DNA from: Aurifilum marmelostoma
Taxonomy: Eukaryota; Ascomycota; Sordariomycetes; Diaporthales; Cryphonectriaceae
NCBI GenBank assembly: GCA_027559495.1
Contig: JAMXSV010000023.1
Span: 992,001-1,056,000, forward strand
DNA: 64,000 bases
Direction: 5' to 3'
The notes under the pieces are model-generated. The model did not search any database and had not been told where the DNA came from. It was given only the letters and a program-made list of their open reading frames with translations. The translations under genes and the position numbers were made by a program. This document shows positions 21,961 through 32,872 of the stretch, piece after piece. Numbering within the stretch: position 1 is the first letter of the stretch; each line of letters opens with the position of its first letter.

Positions 21961-22428
21961 ATTGTCTGGTCAGGCTGCGATCTGGTCGCGTCCAGAGGCG
22001 GGCAACGGGTAAAGACCTGTGCCATCTTTGAGGAGAGCATGTGGGAGCGAGCACACTCTTATGTTTGCGGCTCGCGAATCATCACATTTGCACACCGTGA
22101 AGTGCCTCACGAGGACTTCCCTTTGATATGATTGAAGGAAAGTTTTTGGCGGCTTGCACAGTCGGTCGTGCTAGGGACGCATTAGTATCATGGAAAAGGA
22201 ACGGATAAATTGGAAGAGATGCACTAGATCCTTGATGGAGTACATCGTCGATTGGTCAATCGAGAACAAAAAGCCGAGGCTTGCTGACTTTGGAGTAGGC
22301 TGCGGCGGCATCGCGGCCCTGCATCCGTGACAAACAGGCCTATGAAAGAGGCACATAAGTTCGAACTGGATCGCTTCTCAGACTCCTGCTGATGCCGTTG
22401 CCGCTGTAGCTGCCAATACGATCGTTGC
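21961..22428. other. Intergenic between GH7 and P450 genes
   Basis: Both neighbours are read leftwards, so this is the GH7 promoter and the P450 3' flank. No gene is seen. Confidence 0.5.
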
Positions 22429-24263
22429 TCAGGTCTCGAGTTGATCTGGCCTAGGGATGAACCGAGCCGTCACGCCTGTCAACATGGCCATGAAGTAGTA
22501 GGAGATCTCTTCCTCTGGGGGCATGGTGACCTCGATCTCGAAATGCTTGAAGAGGGTCGGCACGATCTTGGATACCAACATCTCCGCAAGATGCCTCCCT
22601 GGACAGATGCGGGCACCGCCTCCATAGATGAGGTTGTAGCGGTCCATATCCTTCTTCTTCTGCTGATCCTCCTCCAACCAGCGATCGGGAAGATATGTTT
22701 CAGCGTCCGCACCAAAGATGTCTGGATTTCGGTGGAGAGAGACAGGATTGCAGCCAACCACGGTTCCAGGTGGCAAAGAAAGCCCGTAGATCGTTGCGTC
22801 TCCGCCCGTTGGAACTTTCCTTGGCAAAGACATTCCGATGACAGGATGGAGACGTTGAGATTCCCTGATACTCGCTTGAGTGAATGTAAGCTGAGCCGCG
22901 TCGTCATAGGAGATTGTGCATTGCGTCGACTGGACCTCCTCTGCGACCTGCCTTTGGACGTCGCCATGTGAGCCTATCATGGCCAGAGCGGAGATCAAAG
23001 TGGAGGTCAGGGTCTCATGCCCGGCGCCGAAATTTGTTATAGCCATCCGTCGAAGGTATTGCTCGTTGAACTCGGACCGATCCTTGTGAAGCTGGATCAG
23101 ATCAGCCACAATGTCCTTGCGCGTATCCGTCTGTGGTCGACCGTGTAAGGCCACCTTTACCCGCTGCGAGATCTTCTTTTGAACGGCCTGCAAGACTTGT
23201 CAGCATTAAGATGACAGAAAGTGCACGATAAGACTCGACTGACGGGAAAGAATGGTCTAAACCCTTCTTTCGGGGTGTGGTATGTCACCCGCCAGAGGGT
23301 GGCGAAGGCCCGGCCAAAAGATTTTGAGAGAGACTCTAGGATGACGGCGTAAGGGAAGATCCCGAAAACGCTCTTTCGTCTCCAGCCCATGTATGCGTGC
23401 TTGCCCGAGGCACCATCAGACCTGTCTTTCAGATAGCCCGGGGACCAGGACAGGCTGACGGCACCGAGACACTCAACGACAATAATATGCATCCATTCCT
23501 TAAGATCCACCCGAGCCCCCTGCAGAGCTTGCAGCTGCGCCATGACTCGTTCCAAGACGGCATCGATGGCACCCTCGTATTGCTTGACGTTGTTGATGTG
23601 GTAGACAGGCCCGATGAGTCTTCGTTGTAGGCGATATCGCCTCATGTCACGCTCAGCCAGGAGATCAAGCGTATCAGGAGACTGGAGACACAAGTCCCTC
23701 CCAATCTTTGGCTTGAGGAGCGCCGTGGCCACTGTGACCGTTCAATATCTCCGAAAATCAGCCGCTACATCATCCAAGGAACCATGCACGTGGGATGGGA
23801 CGGGGTGGGATAAGCCTGCTGGCACATACAGTAGAAGTCTGCCTTATCATAGCCACTTGTGGGACCTGGATGATGATGATGATGAGCCTGGAGGAACAAG
23901 TAGAAAACCTTAAAAACAAGAAAATTCATATGGCTCACTATAAATCACCCTGAAAGCCTCCTTGGTAACGAACCACACCTCGTTCGGGGCGACCCGCACG
24001 ACAGGGCCATATTGCCGGTGCATTGACTTGCCCAGGTGGAGCATCCGTCCATTGCGCACGTGGTAGGCGTACCAGCAAGACGAGATGGCAGCGAGTCGTG
24101 GTCCCGGGATTCGAGAGAGAGGGTGCAGCGTGAGGCGATAGCCCGCAACCAAGAGTGCCGGCAGCACCAGGGCAGAGACGAAAGAGACGAAGGCTTTGAA
24201 GGTGGAGACGAGGCTGTGCCAGGTCCAGTCGAAGAGGAGGAGCCAGATGCCGTCCTCGTGCAT
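22429..24263 (-). CDS. Cytochrome P450 monooxygenase, with a 36-nt micro-exon
   Basis: A haem monooxygenase of the membrane-anchored fungal type. Four exons are deduced: 24263-23939, 23865-23830, 23731-23244 and 23187-22429, giving 535 residues. The ATG at 24263 is used because the longer frame to the right has no ATG. A hydrophobic anchor at about 22-45 precedes HPLSRIPGPRL. The I-helix motif is AGHET (about 338-342), the ExxR is ESQR (392-395), and the haem loop is YGGGARICPG with ligand C478; the usual first Phe is Tyr. The 36-nt exon supplies PTSGYDKADFY, which is conserved in related P450s and is missed without it. The sequence resembles pisatin-demethylase and benzoate-hydroxylase-like P450s, but the substrate is unknown. 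It follows the GH7 gene on the same strand with a 468 bp gap. Confidence 0.88.
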
Positions 24264-26126
24264 TGCTTCACCAATGTCAAAGCTTATTCCAGAAGGAGGA
24301 GGCCAATCCTTGGCGAGATCGGATAGTTGAGGCTGCGTCAAGGCGGGCAGATGCTCTTGGGTCGAGTGGTGTTAGGCGAAGGTCCTGCACCCATCTCTTT
24401 TTCCCCTCCAAAGAGCCTCAGATCTTTAGATCCTACACTTTCGGCCCTGGTTGCGCACGGTTCGTACTGTCGTGATGTGGCAATGCCGCAGACCCAGAGT
24501 GTCGCAATATGACAGCGGCGGGACCCATCTATGATGCTACCGGATTATACATAGTAGCGTCTGAGTCGAGCAGCATTTTTTGTTTTCGTTCATCTCTTCT
24601 TTTTCGGGATGATGTTTTTTGTGCAGGGGGTGCTGATTTTCCCCTTATCAGTCCAAGATGGCCCTACGTGGTCCCTGGGGCAGGGTATTAAGATTTGTTT
24701 CAGAAGGGGATTTGGGGGGTTACAGGCGCTGAGGGTGCTATGTGGCGGCGAAGGCAGACCCGCTGTCGATTGATTAACCAGTACCATTTACTGCTGCAGC
24801 ACGTACATAGTACGATAGGTTAGTGAGTGGTGTAGGCCATGGACGTTGGCAGTCACGCTCTGACTCAGCAGCTTTTACTCGGCAGGCTCGGCCGAGCTGG
24901 CAGTAGTGATTCACCTCTGAACCCCGCCGTCGTCCCTTCTACCCCAACATCCACTGGTCCCCTGCAATCTTCGTTGCTTCCTGCGCCTTCTCTTCAGTCA
25001 AATCGACGCTTCTTTATCAGCTCGCTCGAAAGCAACGTGGATTCACAGACATACAAGAAACCAGACTGATGATCGACCCTCAAAGATGACCGATGTCGAT
25101 ACTCTTCTCCGACGGCGAGTGGCAGACTCCAAGCTCGGCTGAACCGGAACATCCAGGACGGTCGAGGCTGTGAGCAATGCAGACTATATCTCGCATCCAT
25201 GCCCACTACTACGTCCCATGTTCGTATTCATGCATCAGGACTGAGACTATCAACAGTTCCTACAGCCTCGATAAGGTCCCTGTTCCGAGGAGGCGACCCA
25301 CAGTCTGTGGATCGTGCATCGGAGCATGTGTGCTTCGGTTCGACTGCCGGATCACCATCCCCAGTCACGGTCTAAACCTCGAGCGGACATGAGGTACAGA
25401 AAGAAGGCTCTGGTCCCAGCCTGCTGACTGTTGGCTGCAGGGTGTCATTACCCTGTCTACCAGGTCCGATCCCTGCCACAGAGAGGACTGACTCCCTCTG
25501 CTCGGCCCACCGTCTTAATGGCGAAAGCTTTGGCCTGTCCTGGTCTGGCCTTGTCCTGGCTCTGGTAGGACGACGTGGCCTGCGCTGCTTAGCAAGCGTC
25601 TTCCTTTTCAAGAACAGCCATCTTGTGGCATGCCCATCTTGGATGGGCCTGGCATTCCCTATTCGGGAGAGGGCCCCATCTGCAAATTTCGGTTTTATGG
25701 GCGTCATCACTTCACCTTGCATCGTGCATCGCTCTGAATCCCAAGCTTGGCATAGTCTCTGTGCCTGACCCTGCAGGGACTGTACCAAAGTATCGACGCG
25801 GTGGGCTCAGATCTGCAGCACTCTCCAAAACAGACGGCATGGGAGCTCGGCCTGCCATGGACGTGGAGTCGTCATGGGAATCCTCCAGGGCCCATGAACC
25901 TCAGGAGTTAGGGACATCGTCTCGGATTTGCAAAGGCGCGCGGTCATCCTGGTCATCTCCAGGGTGAAAAACGTGGCTCTGGGCCCTCGTCCCCAGCTGC
26001 CCTTCTTCTATCCCTCTTGGACCCTTTTCGTATCTTTCTTTTCTTTCCTCCACCTGGAAACCTCATGTGTCATACAGCTTGCTCCTGTCTTGCAGCATGC
26101 CTCTTGCCGCAGGACAGTAGCGTGGG
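24264..26126. other. Divergent intergenic region between P450 and seven-TM gene
   Basis: About 1.9 kb of promoter-type sequence for two divergent genes. The perfect motif GTACATAGTAC is at 24803-24813. The right half is C/T-rich on the plus strand, as in fungal 5' leaders. No coding frame is supported. Confidence 0.45.
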
Positions 26127-28027
26127 ATGGGAGCCTTTCAGCTTCCAGACAGCGTCCTGGGCGATGCTATCGGCTGCCTCGCCTACTCATTCGTTTGTTT
26201 GATTGCAAATTGCATCTTGCTCTGGCTCATCTGGGTCCACCGAGAGAGGACTGGCTGTGAGTTGGAACTTATTCTTTGGACATTCATCCTGTCTTTGCGA
26301 CTGGCTAACGATGATTTCTCTGTCAGATGTTGCCTTCATCGCCTATTTCACCCTCCTGGCTACGGTCTCAAGTCTGGTGCAACAATTATACGATTACATA
26401 CTGTGGCGAGATATCATGATATGGCAGTTTCATTATGGCAGAGCCCACGAGTACGACGCCGAGGTCCAGTATCAGAATGAAATCTTCGGATTGAAATTGG
26501 CGTTGGCCTATCTTCGTGTGTAATTCAACAATGCTTTCCTCACCGTTTACAGTGGACTAATCTGATTCTTGAGCAGGCGCTTTCGCCTTTATGGTAGAGG
26601 CATCACTTGTTTTCTTCTTGTAGGCTTTCAACCCCCCATGTGCTCCACATTCGACCTTTCCACGGCTCACATATCATTCCAGTTCATTTTCTTTAGCTGC
26701 AACCGTGTACGGATGGTGGGCAAAGAATCCTCGAGTTCTTCGGACGATGTCCATCGTCGGTCGAGTCGTGCCGGTCGTCTTGGGTATCATATCCATCATT
26801 TTGCTTCAACTGGACTTCACACACAAGAGTTTTACCGCCTATGGGATCGTTGCGAATGCACAATGTACGTCCGGAAGTCCTATTCCAAGGCCTACGCGGC
26901 CTTGCTGACAAGGAATGTAGTTGTCACTAGTTTGCTGGGATCTTGCATCTTTCTTCTCATGATCCTCGTCAAATATCTGCAGAGTCGGTGGCAGCTGAAG
27001 ACGTGGCAGACCTTGCAATATGGACAAGCTGCACACTCAGCATCTACAACAAGGAAGTCTACCGTCAACAGCCGTCGCAGCCGAGCCTTTTCCGATTCAA
27101 GGCACGGGAAAGCAACCTTTGATCGGTGGCTTGTAGTGAGGCTCAGCATAGCCTTTGCTACGCTATGGTACGTATCTGTTACTTTTCTTTAGCCGCCGAT
27201 TCCTTTAGCAGAACTATGCGGCACTGGCGTCATTGTCCCCAGAATTCCAAGACGTAGAGCGTCGAATTATATTCGTGTTAAAAAAGGAAAAAGTAATCTC
27301 CGGCTGACCATCGCCCAGTGTCTTCGAATGGACGAACATTAGCCCTCACTTGTCTGCCAAAGCTCGCGTCGTCGAAGCCGCCGGCGAGAGCGCTCCCGAT
27401 CTATCCGCAGCTCGAGCCATGAAGACCGTCACAGGCTACCTCTCTGGCGTATCTCCCAGTCTGCTCGCCTTCGTCGTTTTCGGCACGACGAAAACCTTCC
27501 AGCGCAAAATGGTCCAGACTTTTGTCCCTAAATTCCTTCGCCCGAAGAGAAGTCAAGATGGCAACAGAATGTATTCGAGCCACGATGAATCCCAGCTACC
27601 CTTCTCCGTGACAAAAAACAGCAGCGCAGCGCGCACGTCAGTCTCGGCCCCTACTGCGCCTGGGACGCCGCAACGACCACGGGCTCTCTCTGTTCAGCTA
27701 TCTCACTCCTCGATCCGCAAGCCCGAGTCGACCCTCGGCCCAATCTACGAACCTGGATGCTTGTGGCTTGCTGAGGACGACACGCCGAGGAGCAGCCTGC
27801 GTCAAAGCCAGATCGGCCTCGCCTTCAGCGCACCTCGACGTTCTAGACGTGATACGTTCTTGCTATCAGGTGCCGATGACGAGGCTGAGGAGGAAGTGAC
27901 GTCTATTCCTATGAGCCGGTTCAATCAGAGCCACAACAGGCACCTGAGCGGATCAAGCTCACACACAACCCGGATCTGGAGCGAGGGTCGGCGGGGGGAG
28001 TGTGGGCTCGTCCAGACGTGGCAGTAG
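26127..28027 (+). CDS. Seven-transmembrane protein, GPCR-like topology, unknown family
   Basis: Six exons are deduced: 26127-26256, 26327-26515, 26577-26619, 26683-26864, 26921-27167 and 27319-28027. Phases agree throughout and the product is 499 residues. Seven hydrophobic helices are visible: one in exon 1, one in exon 2, a third across exons 3-4, and a fourth in exon 4 (VVPVVLGIISIILLQL). A fifth starts exon 5, a sixth crosses exons 5-6, and a seventh is near LSGVSPSLLAFVVFG. A loop of about 60 polar residues separates helices five and six. After the last helix comes a basic Ser/Arg-rich tail of about 180 residues, consistent with a cytosolic regulatory tail. I recognise no named receptor family (not PTH11/CFEM, not opsin). 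Receptor function is inference from topology only. The gene ends 157 bp from the convergent NACHT gene. Confidence 0.75.
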
Positions 28028-28184
28028 CAGACACCGACAACCTCTAGACAGCGCACCGAGACGGGGTAGCGCGTATTAGATAATGCAATAGGGACGGCGT
28101 TCTGGACTCTTCTAGCATACTCGGGTTTCAAAGTGGTACGCTTATACTGTATGTACTACTACACCATTGCTGGTCAACAACTTT

Positions 28185-31100
28185 CTACGCGACGTCCGTG
28201 ATCAACGGCACCACGTTCTCCTCGATCCAAAAGTCCCCGAAGTCCTCGAGAAGACCGCCTCGTCCTAACACCCCGGCTACACTGACCTCAGCATCCCAAG
28301 TATCCTTTTTGATGACGGCTTGTCTATCGGCGCCTCCGTTCAACAAGAGACACCTCAGAATTGAAGCCCACCTTTCCGTGCCAGCCGGGTCCGTGTCGAA
28401 AGGCTCAATCCACCCTCTTCGCTTGGCATCCCTCACATGCCGAAGGGCCATGATCCAAGGCGTGACTTCTTTCTTCTTTAGGAGTGTCGAGTTGAAAGCC
28501 TGATTGGGACTACCGACGAGCGACGTGACAAGATGGTGCGACGGGTATTTTTGTGAACATTTCAGGAGCCCGTGCACCAACGCGAGGGTGGACAGAGGGT
28601 AAATGGTCTTTTGGCGGGAGCACAGAAACTCCAAGGCTCGGTGCAACAGCGGGGTTCCCTCCACATGACTACTACCATCCAGGCCGCCTGTATGGTCAGC
28701 CTGCGAAGTGAGCCCAGACTGGCCTGGCTCGGGCTTGGATTGCTGCTCTCTAGCCAGCACCTCGAGCGACTCAAGCACATACCGCTCTAGCCCAAACTTG
28801 GTGCAAAGGGCTAAGAAGGGGTACGGGATCACAAGCTTGAGTCCCAGCCGCTCCTCGTACGTCCCGAAGCAATTGCGGGCCCAGTGGTCATTCGAACGCG
28901 GCCCCTTGGATAGCCAGTACCACGAGATCGTTTTGTCCAGCTCGTCTATGAACCCGATTTCCAGCAGCCGAGAATCGTGCACAATATAACGCGCATGGGT
29001 GAGGGCGAGTGCGATGCCCGGAAACCACTCATCCAGGCGTCGGTGGTGCTCAGGCGCCTCCACGGGATGCTTCATCTGGAGCACGTAGGATCGAAGCAGG
29101 CGGAGATGGGGATCAAAGCGGTCTTCCGCCTGAACATCATCCGCGCGCTTCAGCCGGTTCCAGACGTGATCATCAGCCGAGAGAATGAGCCAGTCGCGGA
29201 CAGTCCGGTGGAGGTATGTCACCCGATGCTGTGTGAGGTCCCCAGTGTCGAGTGTCTTCTTGTCCTGCTCGAATCTTGGTCGAGCAAAGGCATTCCCACC
29301 TCTGGGCGGGAACTGCACGTCCAAAAGACCGACTGAGCGGCGCAGGGTCCAGTCGCGAGTCTCCACACAGCGCTGTGCGATGGCGTCCGCGGTCTCCTGC
29401 TGCACAGGGCGCTGAAGGGCGAGTACGTCATCTACCTCGCCATGTCGGGCGAATGCAAGCTCCCAGAGCGACAGGGAGGTGGCCGAGTCGTCCTTGATGA
29501 AGTCGGCGACGAGTTCCCTCGCGCGGACCAGCCGGAACAGCCTCGAAGACTCCGCCAATTGGGCGCGTGGCTGATTCTTGAACAAAAGTACTTCGAACAA
29601 CTCGTCAAGATTTGTCGGCAGTCCAAGGATACAGTCGCGCATGTCTGCCATCCTGGCGCTGTCGTTGTCCAATCTGCGGAGGAGCTCCGTCACCGCCAGC
29701 CGTACCCAGAGGAAGACGCCGCTTGCTTTCTCAACGGTGGTCTGGACGATGTCCTTCGCGAGGTCGACGTCCTGAAGCATGGCTTGACGCACGTTTTCAT
29801 TTTGGCTAAGCCTGTCGACGGTATAGCGCATCATATCCTGGAAAGTTGAGGCCTGCAGTTTGAGGTTGGGCACCTTGTACTCGAACGCACGCTCAAAGAC
29901 CTCCCAGGGCCGTGACGAGAGGCACAGCTTGATGCGGGACGAGTGTCTCCCCTCAGCCACGTCTCGGAAGAAGTTAATGATGGTCTCGTGGTCTCCGTCA
30001 AACTCGTCCAGCCCGTCCACGAAGAGGCAGACCCTGGCGAGCTGCGCCTCATCGTTGTCGAGGAACGATCGGAATGCCTCGATGAGCTCAGGCGTCGTCC
30101 ACTCGAGAGTCGTCGCAACCCTCTCCTTGGTCGTCATTGCGCTCAGTCTCTTCCACTTCTCGGGGAACGCCTTGGCGATCAGGCCGGGCTGGGACGAAAG
30201 CAGCTGGTACAGCAGAGACCGCAAGAGACCGGTCTGCGATCGCTGCTCTTCGGATCCGCTGGTCCAGAAATAGAATCCTGCGACCATAAGCTCCGAGTCA
30301 CCGGCCCATGTATGGAGGTAGTGCGTCGTCTTTGGGTGGACGGAGAGGTACCTCATGAGGGTTGATTTGCCCGACCCAGGCTTTCCAGTGACTTTTGGAA
30401 GGAGAATGCATTAGTCTACTGCAGCAGCGCTGAGATAGTCCCAAGGAAGATAAAAGGAAGAGAACGACAATGGTAACGCCGATAGAATTTCAAGCCGACT
30501 TACTCCAGTATATGTTACCCAGCTCAGACGTCGAGAGCCACTTCGGAAAGCTCAGATTTTCCATGCCGCCCGCCGCCTCTGAATGGCCCGCCACGCTGTC
30601 TTCGTTGAAGATCCACTCAAACGAGGACCCGTGGGCCTGGACGATGCCCTGCTCCCGGTACCCCATGGATTTGAAGCTGAGGCTCTCGAGAATGAAGTCC
30701 TGCAGCACGCCTTGGCTTACGTGGCCCCGTCCAACTCCTCCCATCAGAGCGCTAGCCTTTGGAGATCCATTTCGTGATCCCATCTGGGGTTGCGCGGCCT
30801 TCTCTTGTTCTCCAGTCTCCTTGGGTCGAGAATCTGCGACTTGGATGTCTCGGAGCGCATGGGAGAGTTCTGAGGAACTCCCATCGTGACTAAGGTGATG
30901 AAATATTAGCTCAAGACAAGGAAAGAAGACTAGAGGATCTTTCAGAATGAATGGACATGGCCGTCGAGCAGGACCGTACCTCTGCGCATCAGCTGCCGCC
31001 TGCGTCGCTCCTAACCCCAGGCGTTCTCTGATATCCCGTAGTCGTCCCCCGAGAACTTGGATATCTGTCTGCGTAAGAACAGCATCATCACGGCCAACCA

Positions 31101-31428
31101 CTCCGCATCCTCCCCGCTCTGGAGCCTGTTGCTGCTGCTTCCCCTGGCGCCGCAAGCGAATAAGAATATCCTGTCCGATCTTCCAACAGGCATGTCTCGC
31201 ATCCTCCTCAGGAGCCGAGCGGACGACCACCACTCCTTGGGCCCCCTCTTCATATGCCTGCGTGGACGACGCTGCGAGACGGTCTACAAGGCTCTGGAAT
31301 TGGAAAGTCCAGGAGGACAACAATCGTGGCGTGGTTTCCTTGTTTTGTGGGTCAGGAAGTGTGTGGATCAAGTGTTCTGTGAGTTTGAGAAAGCCAAGGA
31401 TGGCAGGGTTGCCATTGAATCCTGACAT
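28185..31428 (-). CDS. NACHT/STAND NTPase (fungal NLR-like protein)
   Basis: A signal-transducing P-loop NTPase of the fungal NLR-like type, some members of which act in heterokaryon incompatibility. Three exons are deduced: 31428-30980, 30889-30504 and 30391-28185, giving 1013 residues. The first intron (90 bp, no stop in frame) could be retained; the second restores WITGKPGSGKST, the Walker A at about 281-289. Walker B LFVDGLDEFD is at 401-410, and LSSRPWEVF follows as sensor. After NACHT there is a helical region containing VTYLHRTVRDWL, typical of the fungal DUF7791-type partner domain. I see no WD40, ankyrin or TPR repeats in the final 350 residues. The N-terminal 270 residues match no effector domain I recognise. 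The ATG at 31428 is the first in frame; an unseen upstream exon cannot be excluded. Confidence 0.85.
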
Positions 31429-32872
31429 CTTTGACCGTGGGATCAATCTTCGAGGCGGACTTTGTCCAGATGAAATGTGAGAGAAATATGAGCGTTGAAC
31501 TTTCTTTTTTTTTTTTTTATTTTTCCTAAAGGCAAAAAACCTTTCTTTGAAAATGCAGGTAGTTATTGTGGTGGTTGTTGGTGAGATTGTGTTCGGAGAG
31601 GGGTCCTTGGGGACGGGCGGTGCTCTAGTACCACCGCCGGACGAAAATCAAAAATCGAGATGAGAATTTGTGCCGAGAAGGAGTCGATGGCGTGCGGCCA
31701 GACCAGCAAGGAACAGCACAACAAGAGCTAGCAAGACAGCAGCAGACTGCAGTAGACAGGCACACGGAGAGGCTGACGGACATCACTTACGTGGCAGCTT
31801 TCCTTAGCGAGTTTAGTCTCTTGATTGTCTTCTTTGTCTCCCCGTATTCTTTGCCCTTGGTACGACTTTCTGGAGATAGGAGGATGCAGTATGATCACGG
31901 TGAGTAGCTGAAGGTAAGGGGCTCATTCATCCAAGAGCGGACAACGGTAATAGACGCTATGTTCGGAACTGAAGAGGACATGTCGTCGCAGATCATGAGT
32001 TCGCGTGACTTGTCGTTCGTCGTACGTACGCTTCGGAGGTCCTCTCCTTCATAAGGCCTCTTTTTCGTCTCCTCGTACACGGACTTACTGTTCCTCGCCG
32101 ATTGAGTTGGACATTCTGCATTTTGGAGCGCTAGCATGGAACGGTTCACGGAGACGAGTTCCATTGTCACAAGTGAATGAATGATTGTTCACGGCAAATT
32201 CTTTTAAGGTTCTTGTCATTTTTTTTTCTTTGTTAACTGTGCCATACTACGCCCACTTCCTGTTCCCTTCAGCAACCAATTTATAAAGAAAAGGCAATGC
32301 CGACAACACTACCCTGCACCAGTACAGGAGCAACAACAACGCTGGCAAAGTTGAGAAGCCCGGATGCAGAGTAAGTAAATAGTAGAGTGGGATCCCTAAA
32401 AAGTAAAAAAGAAGACCACCAGAGAGCCCCCTATGGTATCAGACCATGAAAACGCCAATTTTTTTTGAGGATCAATAGACCCGACCGTTACACCGTGTTT
32501 TCCCATCCGTATCCCTTTTCAGCGCCCCCCTTGTCGTGTATGCGTGGGCCTGAGTCCGATAATGCCGAGATATAAAATCGCTCGCTTGATATTCCAAACG
32601 CCAGTTGCCGAGATGCCGAGAGCAAGAAAGAAAAAAAAGAACCACAAGGTGTTTGAAATGCCGCCAATCCAGACGAAAGTTGTGAAGGCGTGAAAGAGCA
32701 AGACTCGCAGTCCATACTGTGTTTGTCGTCGAAGGCCCAGGCGAAGAACCACACGTGATGAATAAAACATTGTTGTGAGATGAGTCGATCAACATGTACT
32801 CAGGGGCAGCACCCATGGAATGGGGGTGGTAACCCCCGTGTACAGCGAGGGGACGTGGCCCAAAGTCAACCG
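31429..32872. other. Intergenic with T-rich tracts
   Basis: Upstream region of the NACHT gene and 3' flank of the PP1-subunit gene. There is a 14-base T run near 31505-31518 and A/T-rich tracts near 32218-32230. A 91-codon minus frame at 31895-32170 has no recognisable domain, although a distant 5' exon of the NACHT gene could lie here. Confidence 0.4.

Noticed and set aside
12166..24263. A single biosynthetic gene cluster spanning GH12, repeat precursor, GH7 and P450
   Set aside because: No core synthase or UstYa-like enzyme is seen, and housekeeping atg17 interrupts the set.
24264..24341. Longer P450 start
   Set aside because: The added 26 codons begin with TTG and contain no ATG; the ATG at 24263 directly precedes the membrane anchor.
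31429..31446. Longer NACHT start
   Set aside because: The frame upstream of 31428 begins with TTG, not ATG.
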